A DNA stretch of 49,099 nucleotides, from assembly GCA_039191215.1 (NCBI GenBank), contig JBCCXT010000029.1, positions 1 through 49,099 on the forward strand. Reading direction: 5' to 3'. The DNA is from HKCCE3408 sp039191215 (GTDB taxonomy: Bacteria > Pseudomonadota > Alphaproteobacteria > Rhodobacterales > Rhodobacteraceae). Below, in pieces: positions 26,542-34,889 of the stretch (positions are counted from its first letter, which is position 1; each line of letters opens with the position of its first letter). The notes below the pieces were generated by a model. That model searched no databases, was not told the DNA's origin, and worked only from the letters and a program-made list of their open reading frames with translations. Position numbers and translations under genes: made by a program.

Positions 26542-27984
26542 TTGGCTGACCAGAAGATGCTGAAATTTGTCACAATCGGCAAGGCGATGCCGGACAAACG
26601 CCCGCCCGACCTGCGTCGGGAGGACTTTCATGAGATCTATGGTGAATATGCCGCGGCCAAAGCGCAAGAGCAGGCCGGTCGCTGCAGCCAATGTGGCGTG
26701 CCGTTTTGCCAGTCGCATTGTCCGCTCCACAACAACATCCCCGATTGGTTGCGCCTGACCGCCGAAGGGCGCCTGCAAGAGGCCTATGAGGTCAGCCAGG
26801 CAACGAACACTTTTCCTGAGATCTGCGGCCGCATCTGCCCGCAAGACCGGCTTTGTGAAGGCAATTGTGTGATCGAACAATCGGGCCATGGCACGGTCAC
26901 CATCGGATCGATCGAGAAATACATCACCGATACCGCCTGGGAAGAAGGTTGGGTCAAGCCGATCACGCCAAGTGTCGAACGCAGCGAAAGCGTCGGTATC
27001 ATCGGGGCGGGCCCGGGCGGGTTGGCCGCGGCCGACACGCTGCGCCGCGCTGGGCTGAAGGTCACCGTCTATGATCGCTATGACCGCGGCGGCGGGCTTT
27101 TGACCTATGGCATTCCAGGCTTCAAGCTTGAAAAGCCGGTGGTTATGCAGCGCATCGAACAGCTTGAGGCCGGCGGGGTCGAGCTTCGGCTGAACACCGA
27201 TATCGGCACTGATGTAAGCTTTGAGGAGATCCGCGCGGCGCATGATTTTGTTATCATCGCAACCGGTGTCTACAAGGCGCGCGATTTGCAGGCGCCCGGC
27301 GTTGGCGCGACAGGCATCGTGCGCGCCCTGGACTATCTGACAGTGTCGAACCGCAAAAGCTTTGGCGACGATGTGCCGGAATTTGACAGCGGGGAGCTCA
27401 ACGCCGTCGGCAAACGCGTGGTTGTCATTGGCGGCGGCGACACGGCGATGGATTGTGTCCGCACGGCCGTGCGCCAGGGTGCCAAATCAGTCAAATGCCT
27501 CTATCGCCGGGACCGCGCGAATATGCCGGGAAGCCAGCGCGAAGTGGCCAATGCCGAAGAGGAAGGTGTTGAATTTGTTTGGCTTTCCGCGCCGAAGGGC
27601 TTTGCTGGAGACGATTGTGTCAGCGGCGTCATGGTGCAAAAGATGCGCCTGGGCCAGCCCGACGCGACCGGCCGCCAAAGCCCCGAAATCATCGAGGGCG
27701 CGGACTATCTTGAAGCCGCTGACATGGTGGTAATGGCGCTGGGTTTTGAGCCGGAGGACCTGCCGAAGCTTTGGGAGACCGACGGGTTGGAAGTGACGCG
27801 CTGGGGTACGATCAAGGCCAAATTCCGCACCCATGAAACCGAGATCGAGAACGTTTATGCGGTTGGTGATATCGTCCGCGGTGCCAGCCTCGTTGTTTGG
27901 GCGATCCGCGACGGCCGCGAGGCGGCGGATGCAATCCTCAGCAAGCTTCCGGCCCAGCTCACGGCCACAATCGCTGCCGAATAG
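26542..27984 (+). CDS. gltD: Glutamate synthase (NADPH) small subunit
   Basis: A 480-residue iron-sulfur flavoprotein that passes electrons from NADPH to the large subunit. The N-terminal Cys motifs are complete: Cys48, Cys51, Cys56, Cys60 (CSQCGVPFCQSHCP) and Cys95, Cys99, Cys105, Cys109 (CGRICPQDRLCEGNC), which bind two [4Fe-4S] clusters. The FAD site is GAGPGG at 155-160, and the NADPH site is VVIGGGDTAMDCVRTA near residue 295. The start is probably TTG 26542 (reading MADQKMLKF), since GGAGG lies five bases upstream; GTG 26527 and ATG 26530 are alternatives. It heads an operon with a secreted protein, a GFA protein and gltB. Confidence 0.95.
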   Translation: MADQKMLKFVTIGKAMPDKRPPDLRREDFHEIYGEYAAAKAQEQAGRCSQCGVPFCQSHCPLHNNIPDWLRLTAEGRLQEAYEVSQATNTFPEICGRICPQDRLCEGNCVIEQSGHGTVTIGSIEKYITDTAWEEGWVKPITPSVERSESVGIIGAGPGGLAAADTLRRAGLKVTVYDRYDRGGGLLTYGIPGFKLEKPVVMQRIEQLEAGGVELRLNTDIGTDVSFEEIRAAHDFVIIATGVYKARDLQAPGVGATGIVRALDYLTVSNRKSFGDDVPEFDSGELNAVGKRVVVIGGGDTAMDCVRTAVRQGAKSVKCLYRRDRANMPGSQREVANAEEEGVEFVWLSAPKGFAGDDCVSGVMVQKMRLGQPDATGRQSPEIIEGADYLEAADMVVMALGFEPEDLPKLWETDGLEVTRWGTIKAKFRTHETEIENVYAVGDIVRGASLVVWAIRDGREAADAILSKLPAQLTATIAAE

Positions 27985-28060
27985 CCGAGATTAACTGATA
28001 CATCCGCGTCGCATTTTTGGTATAACCAAGGATCGGACGCCTAGGTTGAGAAAGGTCGCC

Positions 28061-28783
28061 ATGAAGGACCTCAAGCCACTCGCCGCACTTCTGGTGCTGG
28101 CAAGCAGCCCCGCCGCCGCCCCCGCGCAGACGGGCCCGACTTTTGTCGTTCCCGCCGGGTGTGAGGCGTTTTTGACTGTGCAATCCCGGCAATGCATCGT
28201 GTCGCATTACTGGACATGCCCTGCGGCTGACCCAGAAGGCACGTTCTGGCGCGTCTCATTGGACGCTGACGGGCCCTATTATCTAAGCCAATCGGACGAA
28301 CAATACCGCTGGCTGCGCGGCTTCAGCTTGCGCAGCGATGGCGAAAGCACGCTGGTTGAGCCCGAGCCGGATCCGGCGAGCCTTGACGAGCTATTTGAAA
28401 CCGGCACCGACACGATGGATTTCACCCTGCGTCGGCGCGATGGCGGGGTTGAATACGACCGGACCTATACCGGATTTGACCGCCTGACGGGCGCCAGCGT
28501 CGTCATCGACGGCGAAGAGCTTCTGCTGACCGAGTTCGCCTATCGCTACAACACCGAACAGGGCACCAACCAGGCCAGCGGAAACCAGTTTCTCAGCCGG
28601 GATTGGCGGCTCTTTTTCGGCGGGATCGAAACGGTCACCCTGCCAGATGGCCAGATTGTGGAAGAAGACCGCAGCCCGCGCGAGTTTATCGAGCCCGGCG
28701 AAGATGGGTTTTTGACCATGCTACCCGCCTATGATTGTGGCGACACGATGAGCCTGCTGACCTGGCCGGAGTTGAGCCAATGA
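28061..28783 (+). CDS. Secreted hypothetical protein within the gltD-gltB operon
   Basis: A 240-residue protein that I cannot assign to a named family. The signal peptide is LKPLAALLVLASSPAAAPAQ (residues about 3-23), so it is probably periplasmic. The mature part has four or five Cys (GCEAF, RQCIVSHYWTCP, YDCGDT) that could form disulfides. It also has an acidic middle (EPEPDPASLDELFETG) and alternating strands ending GFLTMLPAYDCG. Charge and pattern suggest a beta-rich soluble protein. ATG 28061 is preferred over an upstream TTG (28046) because it has AAAGG upstream. The stop overlaps the next start (ATGA). Confidence 0.8.
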   Translation: MKDLKPLAALLVLASSPAAAPAQTGPTFVVPAGCEAFLTVQSRQCIVSHYWTCPAADPEGTFWRVSLDADGPYYLSQSDEQYRWLRGFSLRSDGESTLVEPEPDPASLDELFETGTDTMDFTLRRRDGGVEYDRTYTGFDRLTGASVVIDGEELLLTEFAYRYNTEQGTNQASGNQFLSRDWRLFFGGIETVTLPDGQIVEEDRSPREFIEPGEDGFLTMLPAYDCGDTMSLLTWPELSQ

Positions 28784-29211
28784 GCCAGCAATCCGGGCAA
28801 TGTCTGTGCGGTGCCGTGCAGGTCACCGCCGATCTGGCTGACACGATCCAGGCCTGCCATTGCACGCAGTGTCAGCGCTGGACCGGCGGCGGACCGTTGT
28901 ATGCGGTGCGCGCGCGCAATGCCGATGTCGCGGGCGACGCGGCGATCCAAAGCTACCAACATAGCGGTTGGGGAGAGCGCGCGTTTTGCGCCAACTGCGG
29001 CACGACGCTTTACTGGAAATTGCAGGACCGTGGCATCGCTTTTGTGGCGCCGGGCCTGTTCGATGATTGGGCGCCCGAAGCGGTGACCGAGGAAATCTTC
29101 GTCGATACACGGCCGGACTGGCTGCCACCCCACAAAGGCGCTGCACAACATACCGCGGCCGAGATGAAGGCCCAGCTTGACGCCTTTCTGAATAAGGGAG
29201 ATCGCGCATGA
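28780..29211 (+). CDS. GFA family zinc protein
   Basis: A 143-residue protein of the GFA (glutathione-dependent formaldehyde-activating enzyme) family, a small zinc-binding fold. Zinc ligands are visible as CLCGAV, CHCTQC and FCANCGT, the standard order of two zinc sites. Members bind glutathione or act on small thiol adducts; many have unknown function. The start overlaps the previous stop by 4 bases, and the stop overlaps the gltB start (ATGA at 29208-29211). It is therefore translated from the glutamate synthase transcript. The functional link to nitrogen assimilation is not obvious. Confidence 0.92.
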   Translation: MSQQSGQCLCGAVQVTADLADTIQACHCTQCQRWTGGGPLYAVRARNADVAGDAAIQSYQHSGWGERAFCANCGTTLYWKLQDRGIAFVAPGLFDDWAPEAVTEEIFVDTRPDWLPPHKGAAQHTAAEMKAQLDAFLNKGDRA

Positions 29212-32200
29212 CTTTTGACGCGGAATGGGTGGCGGCTGAGGAAGCCAAGCGGGCATGGCTGTCGGAGAACGGCATGTATTCCGAGGCCGACGAGCACAGC
29301 TCCTGCGGGGTCGGCCTGGTTGTTGCCATTGACGGGGCACCGTCGCGGCAAGTCGTGCAAAAGGGGATCGAGGCGCTAAAGGCCATCTGGCACCGCGGCG
29401 CTGTGGATGCCGATGGCAAAACCGGCGACGGCGCCGGCATCCATGTGCAGATCGCGCCGAGCTTTTTTTATGATCAGGTGCGCCGCACCGGGCACGAGCC
29501 ACGCAATGACGAGCTGATGGCTGTCGGCCAAGTGTTTCTGCCGCGCACTGACTTTGGCGCGCAAGAGACCTGCCGCACGATCGTGGAAAGCGAGATCCTG
29601 CGGATGGGCTATGACATCTATGGCTGGCGTCATGTGCCGGTCGACATCTCGGTCCTAGGCGAGAAGGCAAATGCCACCCGGCCCGAGATCGAGCAGATCA
29701 TCGTCTCTAACGCCAAAGGCGTCGACGAAGAGACCTTTGAGCGCGAGCTGTATGTGGTGCGTCGGCGGATCGAAAAGGCGGCCGCTGCCGCGCATGTCGG
29801 CGGGCTCTATATCTGTTCGCTGTCATGCCGGTCGATCATCTACAAAGGCATGATGCTGGCCGAGCAGGTGGCCGAGTTCTACCCCGATCTCAAGGATGAG
29901 CGTTTTGAGAGCGCGTTTGCGATCTACCATCAGCGCTATTCGACCAACACATTCCCGCAATGGTGGTTGGCCCAGCCCTTCCGGATGCTGGCCCATAACG
30001 GTGAGATTAACACGCTGAAAGGCAATACAAACTGGATGAACAGCCACGAGATCCGGATGGCGAGCAGCTATTTCGGAGATATGGCCGAAGACATCAAACC
30101 GATCATCGCCACCGGGGCATCGGATTCAGCGGCTCTTGATGCGGTGTTTGAAGTGCTGGTGCGGGCGGGCCGCAACGCACCGATGGCCAAGACGATGCTG
30201 GTGCCCGAGGCCTGGAGCCAGACCGCGGCCGAGCTGCCGCAGGCCTGGCAGGACATGTATTCCTACTGCAATTCGGTGATTGAGCCCTGGGACGGCCCGG
30301 CCGCCTTGGCGATGACCGACGGGCGGTGGGTCTGTGCCGGGCTTGACCGCAACGGTTTGCGGCCGATGCGCTATGTGGTCACTGGCGACGGCCTGATGAT
30401 TGCCGGATCAGAGGCCGGGATGGTGCCGGTTAACGAGGCCAGCGTTGTCGAAAAAGGCGCGCTTGGCCCAGGCCAGATGATTGCCGTCGACATGGTCGAG
30501 CAGAAACTGTTTCACGATACAGAGATCAAAGATGCGCTGAGTGCTGCGCGCCCCTTTGGCGACTGGGTCGGCAAGATCAAGGATCTGTCGCACACCACCG
30601 CAAGCGTATCGGAGAAGCCCTATTACGAAGGCACGGAATTGCGCCAACGCCAAGTCGCGGCGGGCTATTCTGTCGAAGAGCTGGAACAGATCCTCGCACC
30701 CATGGCCGAGGATGGCAAAGAATCCCTAGCCTCGATGGGTGATGATACGCCGTCGGCGGTGCTCAGTTCGCTCTACCGGCCGCTCAGCCACTACTTCCGG
30801 CAAAACTTCAGCCAGGTGACCAATCCGCCGATCGACAGTCTGCGCGAATACCGGGTGATGAGCCTCAAGACCCGGTTCGGGAACCTGAAAAATGTGCTTG
30901 ATGAGGATTCGAGCCAAACCGAGATCTTCGTCCTCGACAGCCCGTTTGTCGGTAACGCGCAATTTGATGTCATGGTGGGCGAGTTCGGCGACAGAGTAGT
31001 CGCGCTCGATTGCACCTTTCCCACAGGCGGACGCGCCGGGGCATTACGTGAAAATCTGGTGCGTATCAGGGCGGAGGCCGAAGACGCGGTGCGCTCCGGC
31101 GCGGGTCACATCATCTTAAGTGACCGTGGCCAGTCGGTTGACCGGGTGCCGATGCCAATGATCCTGGCGACAAGTGCGGTGCATTCCTGGCTGACACGGA
31201 AGGGTTTGCGGACCTTCTGCTCGCTCAATGTGCGCAGTGCAGAATGCATTGACCCGCATTACTTTGCCGTCCTGGTCGGCTGTGGTGCGACGATTGTGAA
31301 TGCCTATTTGGCCGAAGACAGCCTGGCCGACCGGATCGCGCGCGGCCTGCTTGACGGGCCGCTGACCGAAGCGGTGGCGCGATACCGCAAGGCCATCGAT
31401 GCGGGTCTTCTGAAGATCATGTCGAAGATGGGCATTAGTGTCATTTCTTCATATCGTGGTGGGCTCAATTTTGAAGCTGTTGGCCTGAGCCGGGCGATGG
31501 TGGCAGAGTACTTCCCCGGCATGACAAGCCGGATCTCCGGGATCGGTGTGTCTGGTCTGCAAAAGAAGGCAGAAGAGGTGCATGCGCGCGGCTGGGTTCA
31601 GGGCAGTGAAGTGTTGCCCATCGGCGGATTCTACAAGGCACGTAAATCCGGCGAGACCCATGCCTGGGAAGCGACCAACATGCATATGCTGCAAATGGCC
31701 TGCGCGCGCGGATCGTTTGAATTGTGGAAGCAGTATTCGGCGAAGATGGCCAAGATGCCGCCCATTCACCTGCGCGACCTGCTTGACATCAAACCGATGG
31801 GCAAGCCCGTGCCGCTGGAAGAGGTCGAGAGCGTCACCTCGATCCGCAAGCGGTTTGTCACACCGGGCATGTCCTTGGGTGCGTTGAGCCCTGAGGCGCA
31901 TAAGACGCTGAATGTGGCGATGAATCGGATCGGCGCAAAAAGTGACAGCGGCGAGGGCGGCGAGGACCCGGCGCATTTTGTGCCCGAGCCCAATGGCGAC
32001 AACCCCTCGGCCAAGATCAAGCAGGTGGCCTCTGGCCGCTTTGGCGTGACGGCGGAATACCTCAACCATTGCGAAGAGCTTGAGATCAAGGTCGCCCAGG
32101 GCGCCAAGCCGGGCGAAGGCGGACAGCTTCCGGGCATGAAAGTCACCGATCTGATCGCGCGGCTCAGGCATTCGACCAAAGGGGTCACGCTGATCAGCCC

Positions 32201-33764
32201 ACCGCCGCATCACGATATCTATTCGATCGAGGATCTGGCGCAGCTGATCTACGACCTCAAGCAGATCAATCCGCGCTGTAAGGTTACTGTGAAGCTCGTG
32301 GCCTCCTCCGGTGTTGGCACAATCGCGGCTGGCGTGGCCAAGGCCAAGGCGGATGTAATCCTGATCTCCGGCCATAACGGCGGCACGGGCGCGAGCCCGG
32401 CCACGTCGATTAAATATGCCGGCCTGCCCTGGGAGATGGGCCTGACCGAAGCCCACCAGGTCTTGGCGATGAACAATTTGCGCAGCCGGATTACCTTGCG
32501 CACCGATGGCGGTCTGCGCACCGGGCGTGATATTGTCATGGCTGCCATGCTGGGGGCGGAGGAATACGGCATTGGTACGGCTGCGCTAATTGCGATGGGC
32601 TGCATCATGGTGCGGCAATGCCAGTCAAACACCTGCCCGGTCGGTGTGTGCACGCAAGACGAGGAGCTGCGCGGCAGGTTCACCGGATCGGCAGACAAAG
32701 TGGTCAATCTGATCACGTTTTATGCCCAGGAAGTGCGCGAGGTTTTGGCCGGGATCGGTGCGCGTTCGCTTGATGAGGTGATTGGTCGGGCCGATTTGCT
32801 GGACCAGGTCAGCCGCGGCGCCGCCCATCTGGACGATCTCGACCTTAATCCGATGCTGATCACGGTCGATGGCGCCGATCAGATCGAATACGACCGCCAC
32901 AGGCCGCGCAATGCCGTGCCCGACACGCTTGACGCGCAGATTGTGAAAGATGCGCATCGGTTCCTGGAGGACGGTGAGAAGATGCAGCTGTCTTATGCTG
33001 TCCAGAACACGCTGCGCACGATCGGGACGCTGACCTCAAGCCATATCGTGCAGGCATTTGGGATGCGCAACACGCTGCAGCCGGACCATCTGACGGTGAA
33101 GCTTGAAGGCTCTGCCGGGCAGTCTTTGGGTGCCTTTGCGGCGCCGGGCCTGAAGCTCGAGGTCACCGGTGATGCGAACGATTACGTGGCCAAGGGCCTG
33201 TCGGGCGGGATTGTTGTGGTCAAGCCGCCGCAGGTCAGCCCGCTGAAGGCGGATGAGAATACGATTATCGGCAATACCGTTCTTTACGGTGCAACGGATG
33301 GGTATCTTTTTGCGGCCGGGCGGGCGGGCGAGCGTTTCGGCGTGCGCAATTCCGGTGCCCGGGTGGTCATCGAAGGCTGCGGGTCTAATGGATGCGAATA
33401 TATGACCGGCGGCATGGCGGTCATTCTGGGTGAGATCGGTGCCAATTTCGGCGCCGGGATGACCGGCGGGATGGCGTATCTATATGACCCCGGCGGGGTG
33501 GCCGTCGCCAGCATCAACCTCGAGACGCTGGTAACCTGCCCGGTTCGGGTGCGCCATTGGGAAGACGAACTGAAGGGTCTGATAGAGGCACATCTGCGCG
33601 AAACCGGCAGCCGCAAAGCCGCGGACATCATCCAGCATTGGGATTTGGAGTTGCAAAACTTCGTCCAGGTCTGCCCCAAAGAGATGCTCGACAAGTTGGC
33701 CCATCCGATTGGTTTGGAAGAGGTGTCGCCCGGGCTGAGTGAGACGGCGCGCTCCCGCGTCTGA
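29208..33764 (+). CDS. gltB: Glutamate synthase (NADPH) large subunit
   Basis: A 1518-residue enzyme converting glutamine and 2-oxoglutarate to two glutamate. Cys33 (SSCGVG) is the class II amidotransferase nucleophile, so a 32-residue propeptide is removed. The glutaminase domain covers about 33-430 and a central domain about 470-780. The FMN-binding synthase barrel is at about 830-1210, with Cys1132, Cys1138 and Cys1143 (CIMVRQCQSNTCP) as [3Fe-4S] ligands. The GXGXG beta-helix lies at about 1270-1490. All key residues are present and the length is normal. It is the last gene of the gltD operon, and a GC-rich palindromic repeat follows the stop. Confidence 0.97.
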   Translation: MTFDAEWVAAEEAKRAWLSENGMYSEADEHSSCGVGLVVAIDGAPSRQVVQKGIEALKAIWHRGAVDADGKTGDGAGIHVQIAPSFFYDQVRRTGHEPRNDELMAVGQVFLPRTDFGAQETCRTIVESEILRMGYDIYGWRHVPVDISVLGEKANATRPEIEQIIVSNAKGVDEETFERELYVVRRRIEKAAAAAHVGGLYICSLSCRSIIYKGMMLAEQVAEFYPDLKDERFESAFAIYHQRYSTNTFPQWWLAQPFRMLAHNGEINTLKGNTNWMNSHEIRMASSYFGDMAEDIKPIIATGASDSAALDAVFEVLVRAGRNAPMAKTMLVPEAWSQTAAELPQAWQDMYSYCNSVIEPWDGPAALAMTDGRWVCAGLDRNGLRPMRYVVTGDGLMIAGSEAGMVPVNEASVVEKGALGPGQMIAVDMVEQKLFHDTEIKDALSAARPFGDWVGKIKDLSHTTASVSEKPYYEGTELRQRQVAAGYSVEELEQILAPMAEDGKESLASMGDDTPSAVLSSLYRPLSHYFRQNFSQVTNPPIDSLREYRVMSLKTRFGNLKNVLDEDSSQTEIFVLDSPFVGNAQFDVMVGEFGDRVVALDCTFPTGGRAGALRENLVRIRAEAEDAVRSGAGHIILSDRGQSVDRVPMPMILATSAVHSWLTRKGLRTFCSLNVRSAECIDPHYFAVLVGCGATIVNAYLAEDSLADRIARGLLDGPLTEAVARYRKAIDAGLLKIMSKMGISVISSYRGGLNFEAVGLSRAMVAEYFPGMTSRISGIGVSGLQKKAEEVHARGWVQGSEVLPIGGFYKARKSGETHAWEATNMHMLQMACARGSFELWKQYSAKMAKMPPIHLRDLLDIKPMGKPVPLEEVESVTSIRKRFVTPGMSLGALSPEAHKTLNVAMNRIGAKSDSGEGGEDPAHFVPEPNGDNPSAKIKQVASGRFGVTAEYLNHCEELEIKVAQGAKPGEGGQLPGMKVTDLIARLRHSTKGVTLISPPPHHDIYSIEDLAQLIYDLKQINPRCKVTVKLVASSGVGTIAAGVAKAKADVILISGHNGGTGASPATSIKYAGLPWEMGLTEAHQVLAMNNLRSRITLRTDGGLRTGRDIVMAAMLGAEEYGIGTAALIAMGCIMVRQCQSNTCPVGVCTQDEELRGRFTGSADKVVNLITFYAQEVREVLAGIGARSLDEVIGRADLLDQVSRGAAHLDDLDLNPMLITVDGADQIEYDRHRPRNAVPDTLDAQIVKDAHRFLEDGEKMQLSYAVQNTLRTIGTLTSSHIVQAFGMRNTLQPDHLTVKLEGSAGQSLGAFAAPGLKLEVTGDANDYVAKGLSGGIVVVKPPQVSPLKADENTIIGNTVLYGATDGYLFAAGRAGERFGVRNSGARVVIEGCGSNGCEYMTGGMAVILGEIGANFGAGMTGGMAYLYDPGGVAVASINLETLVTCPVRVRHWEDELKGLIEAHLRETGSRKAADIIQHWDLELQNFVQVCPKEMLDKLAHPIGLEEVSPGLSETARSRV

Positions 33765-33785
33765 CGGCCTTGCGGCCTTTCAGAC

Positions 33786-33828
33786 TTGGGCGTGGCGCGC
33801 GGTCGGCCTTCGGCCGCGGCCGCGCGCC
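33786..33828. repeat. GC-rich palindromic repeat, copy 1
   Basis: Copy 1 of a 31-base unit (33786-33816) beginning TTGGGCGTGGCGCGCGG that also occurs at 36437. Here it folds into a strong hairpin: GGCGCGCGG (33794-33802) pairs with CCGCGCGCC (33820-33828), and CGGCC/GGCCG (33804-33808, 33812-33816) forms the tip. There is no T-run, so it is not a classical terminator. Short frames across it are spurious. Confidence 0.75.
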
Positions 33829-33915
33829 GGCACGCTGTTGCGGGCGTCGCGCGACCGGGCTGCGTTCTACACCCGGCACCAAAGGCAAGTTGATGGCGGA
33901 GCGGCGGTGCGGGGC

Positions 33916-34782
33916 TTAAGCGAGTTCGGCGTCACAATAGCCTTGCAGGTAGAGAAGCGAAGTCAGGTCGCCGAAGTTGATGATGGTATCGGCCTGTTCT
34001 TGCACGGCAGGTTTGGCGTGCAGTGCCACGCCAAGCCCGGCCGTGCCAAGCATGCCGAGATCGTTTGCGCCATCACCCACCGCAACGGCGTCCTGCGCTG
34101 TGATGCCGAGGCGCTCGGTGATCTCGCTTAGCGCCGTGACCTTGGCGTCGCGGCCTAAAATCGGCTGGGCGACTGCGCCTGAAAGCACGCCCTGGTCGGT
34201 GAGAAGCGTGTTGGCGCGGTGTTCGTCAAATCCTAGATGCGCGGCAACCGCGGATGTAAAGGCAGTGAACCCGCCGGACACAAGAGCCGCAAAGGCACCA
34301 TTTGCGCGCATCGTTGCCACAAGGCTCGCACCGCCCGCGGCGTAGCTGATGCGCCTGGCAAGAACCCGGTCGATCAGCGCTACGGGCTGGCCGCGCAGCA
34401 GGCCCACGCGTTCGGTCAGCGCGGTCTCAAAATCGAGCTCCCCGTTCATGGCGCGCGCGGTGATCTCAAAGAAGCTGTCGCCGAGCCCGGCCTCAGCAGC
34501 CATTTCATCGATGCATTCCTGGTCGATCATGGTGCTGTCCATATCGGCAATCAAAACCCGCTTTCGGCGCCCAACAGCGGTAAGAAAATTCAGATCGACA
34601 CCTTTGCCCTGGCATTGCGACCAAATATCGGCGCGATGGGCGGGCAGCGCGGGCAGGGGAAATTCCGCGGCACGACCTTGTGCAAGCCAGCTCACATCAC
34701 CGCCGCCAAGCGCGTTGCGCAAAGCGACCGGCAGGGACGGGTCGAGTTTGCCGGGTTCGGCGATCAGGCTGGCGATATACAA
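33916..34782 (-). CDS. serB: Phosphoserine phosphatase
   Basis: A 288-residue HAD-superfamily enzyme that makes serine from phosphoserine. The nucleophile motif DMDST is at residues 80-84, with a following EC.DE (IDQECIDEMA). The conserved SGGFTAF and the metal motif GDGANDLGML complete the HAD active site. The N-terminal about 70 residues form an ACT-like extension found in many SerB. TTG 34782 is preferred (a GGGGG run lies seven bases upstream) over the longer frame from 34827, whose first 15 residues look unrelated. It is divergent from the hydrolase fusion. serC lies 13.5 kb away, so the serine genes are not clustered. Confidence 0.95.
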   Translation of the reverse strand: MYIASLIAEPGKLDPSLPVALRNALGGGDVSWLAQGRAAEFPLPALPAHRADIWSQCQGKGVDLNFLTAVGRRKRVLIADMDSTMIDQECIDEMAAEAGLGDSFFEITARAMNGELDFETALTERVGLLRGQPVALIDRVLARRISYAAGGASLVATMRANGAFAALVSGGFTAFTSAVAAHLGFDEHRANTLLTDQGVLSGAVAQPILGRDAKVTALSEITERLGITAQDAVAVGDGANDLGMLGTAGLGVALHAKPAVQEQADTIINFGDLTSLLYLQGYCDAELA

Positions 34783-34889
34783 GACAATTCCCCCGAAATG
34801 GTCGGCTGAGACTGGCGCGGTGGTCACACCACGAAACGCAGGCGCTCGCCAGCCGAAATTCGGCGTGCTCCGGGCCGGGGCAAGGGCCT

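Noticed and set aside
31449..32456. 335-codon frame antisense to gltB
   Set aside because: It is His/Arg-rich with no domain, and lies wholly within the conserved FMN domain of gltB.
33739..34131. Open frame after gltB starting inside its last codons
   Set aside because: It runs through the palindromic repeat and into the antisense of serB; it has no ribosome site.
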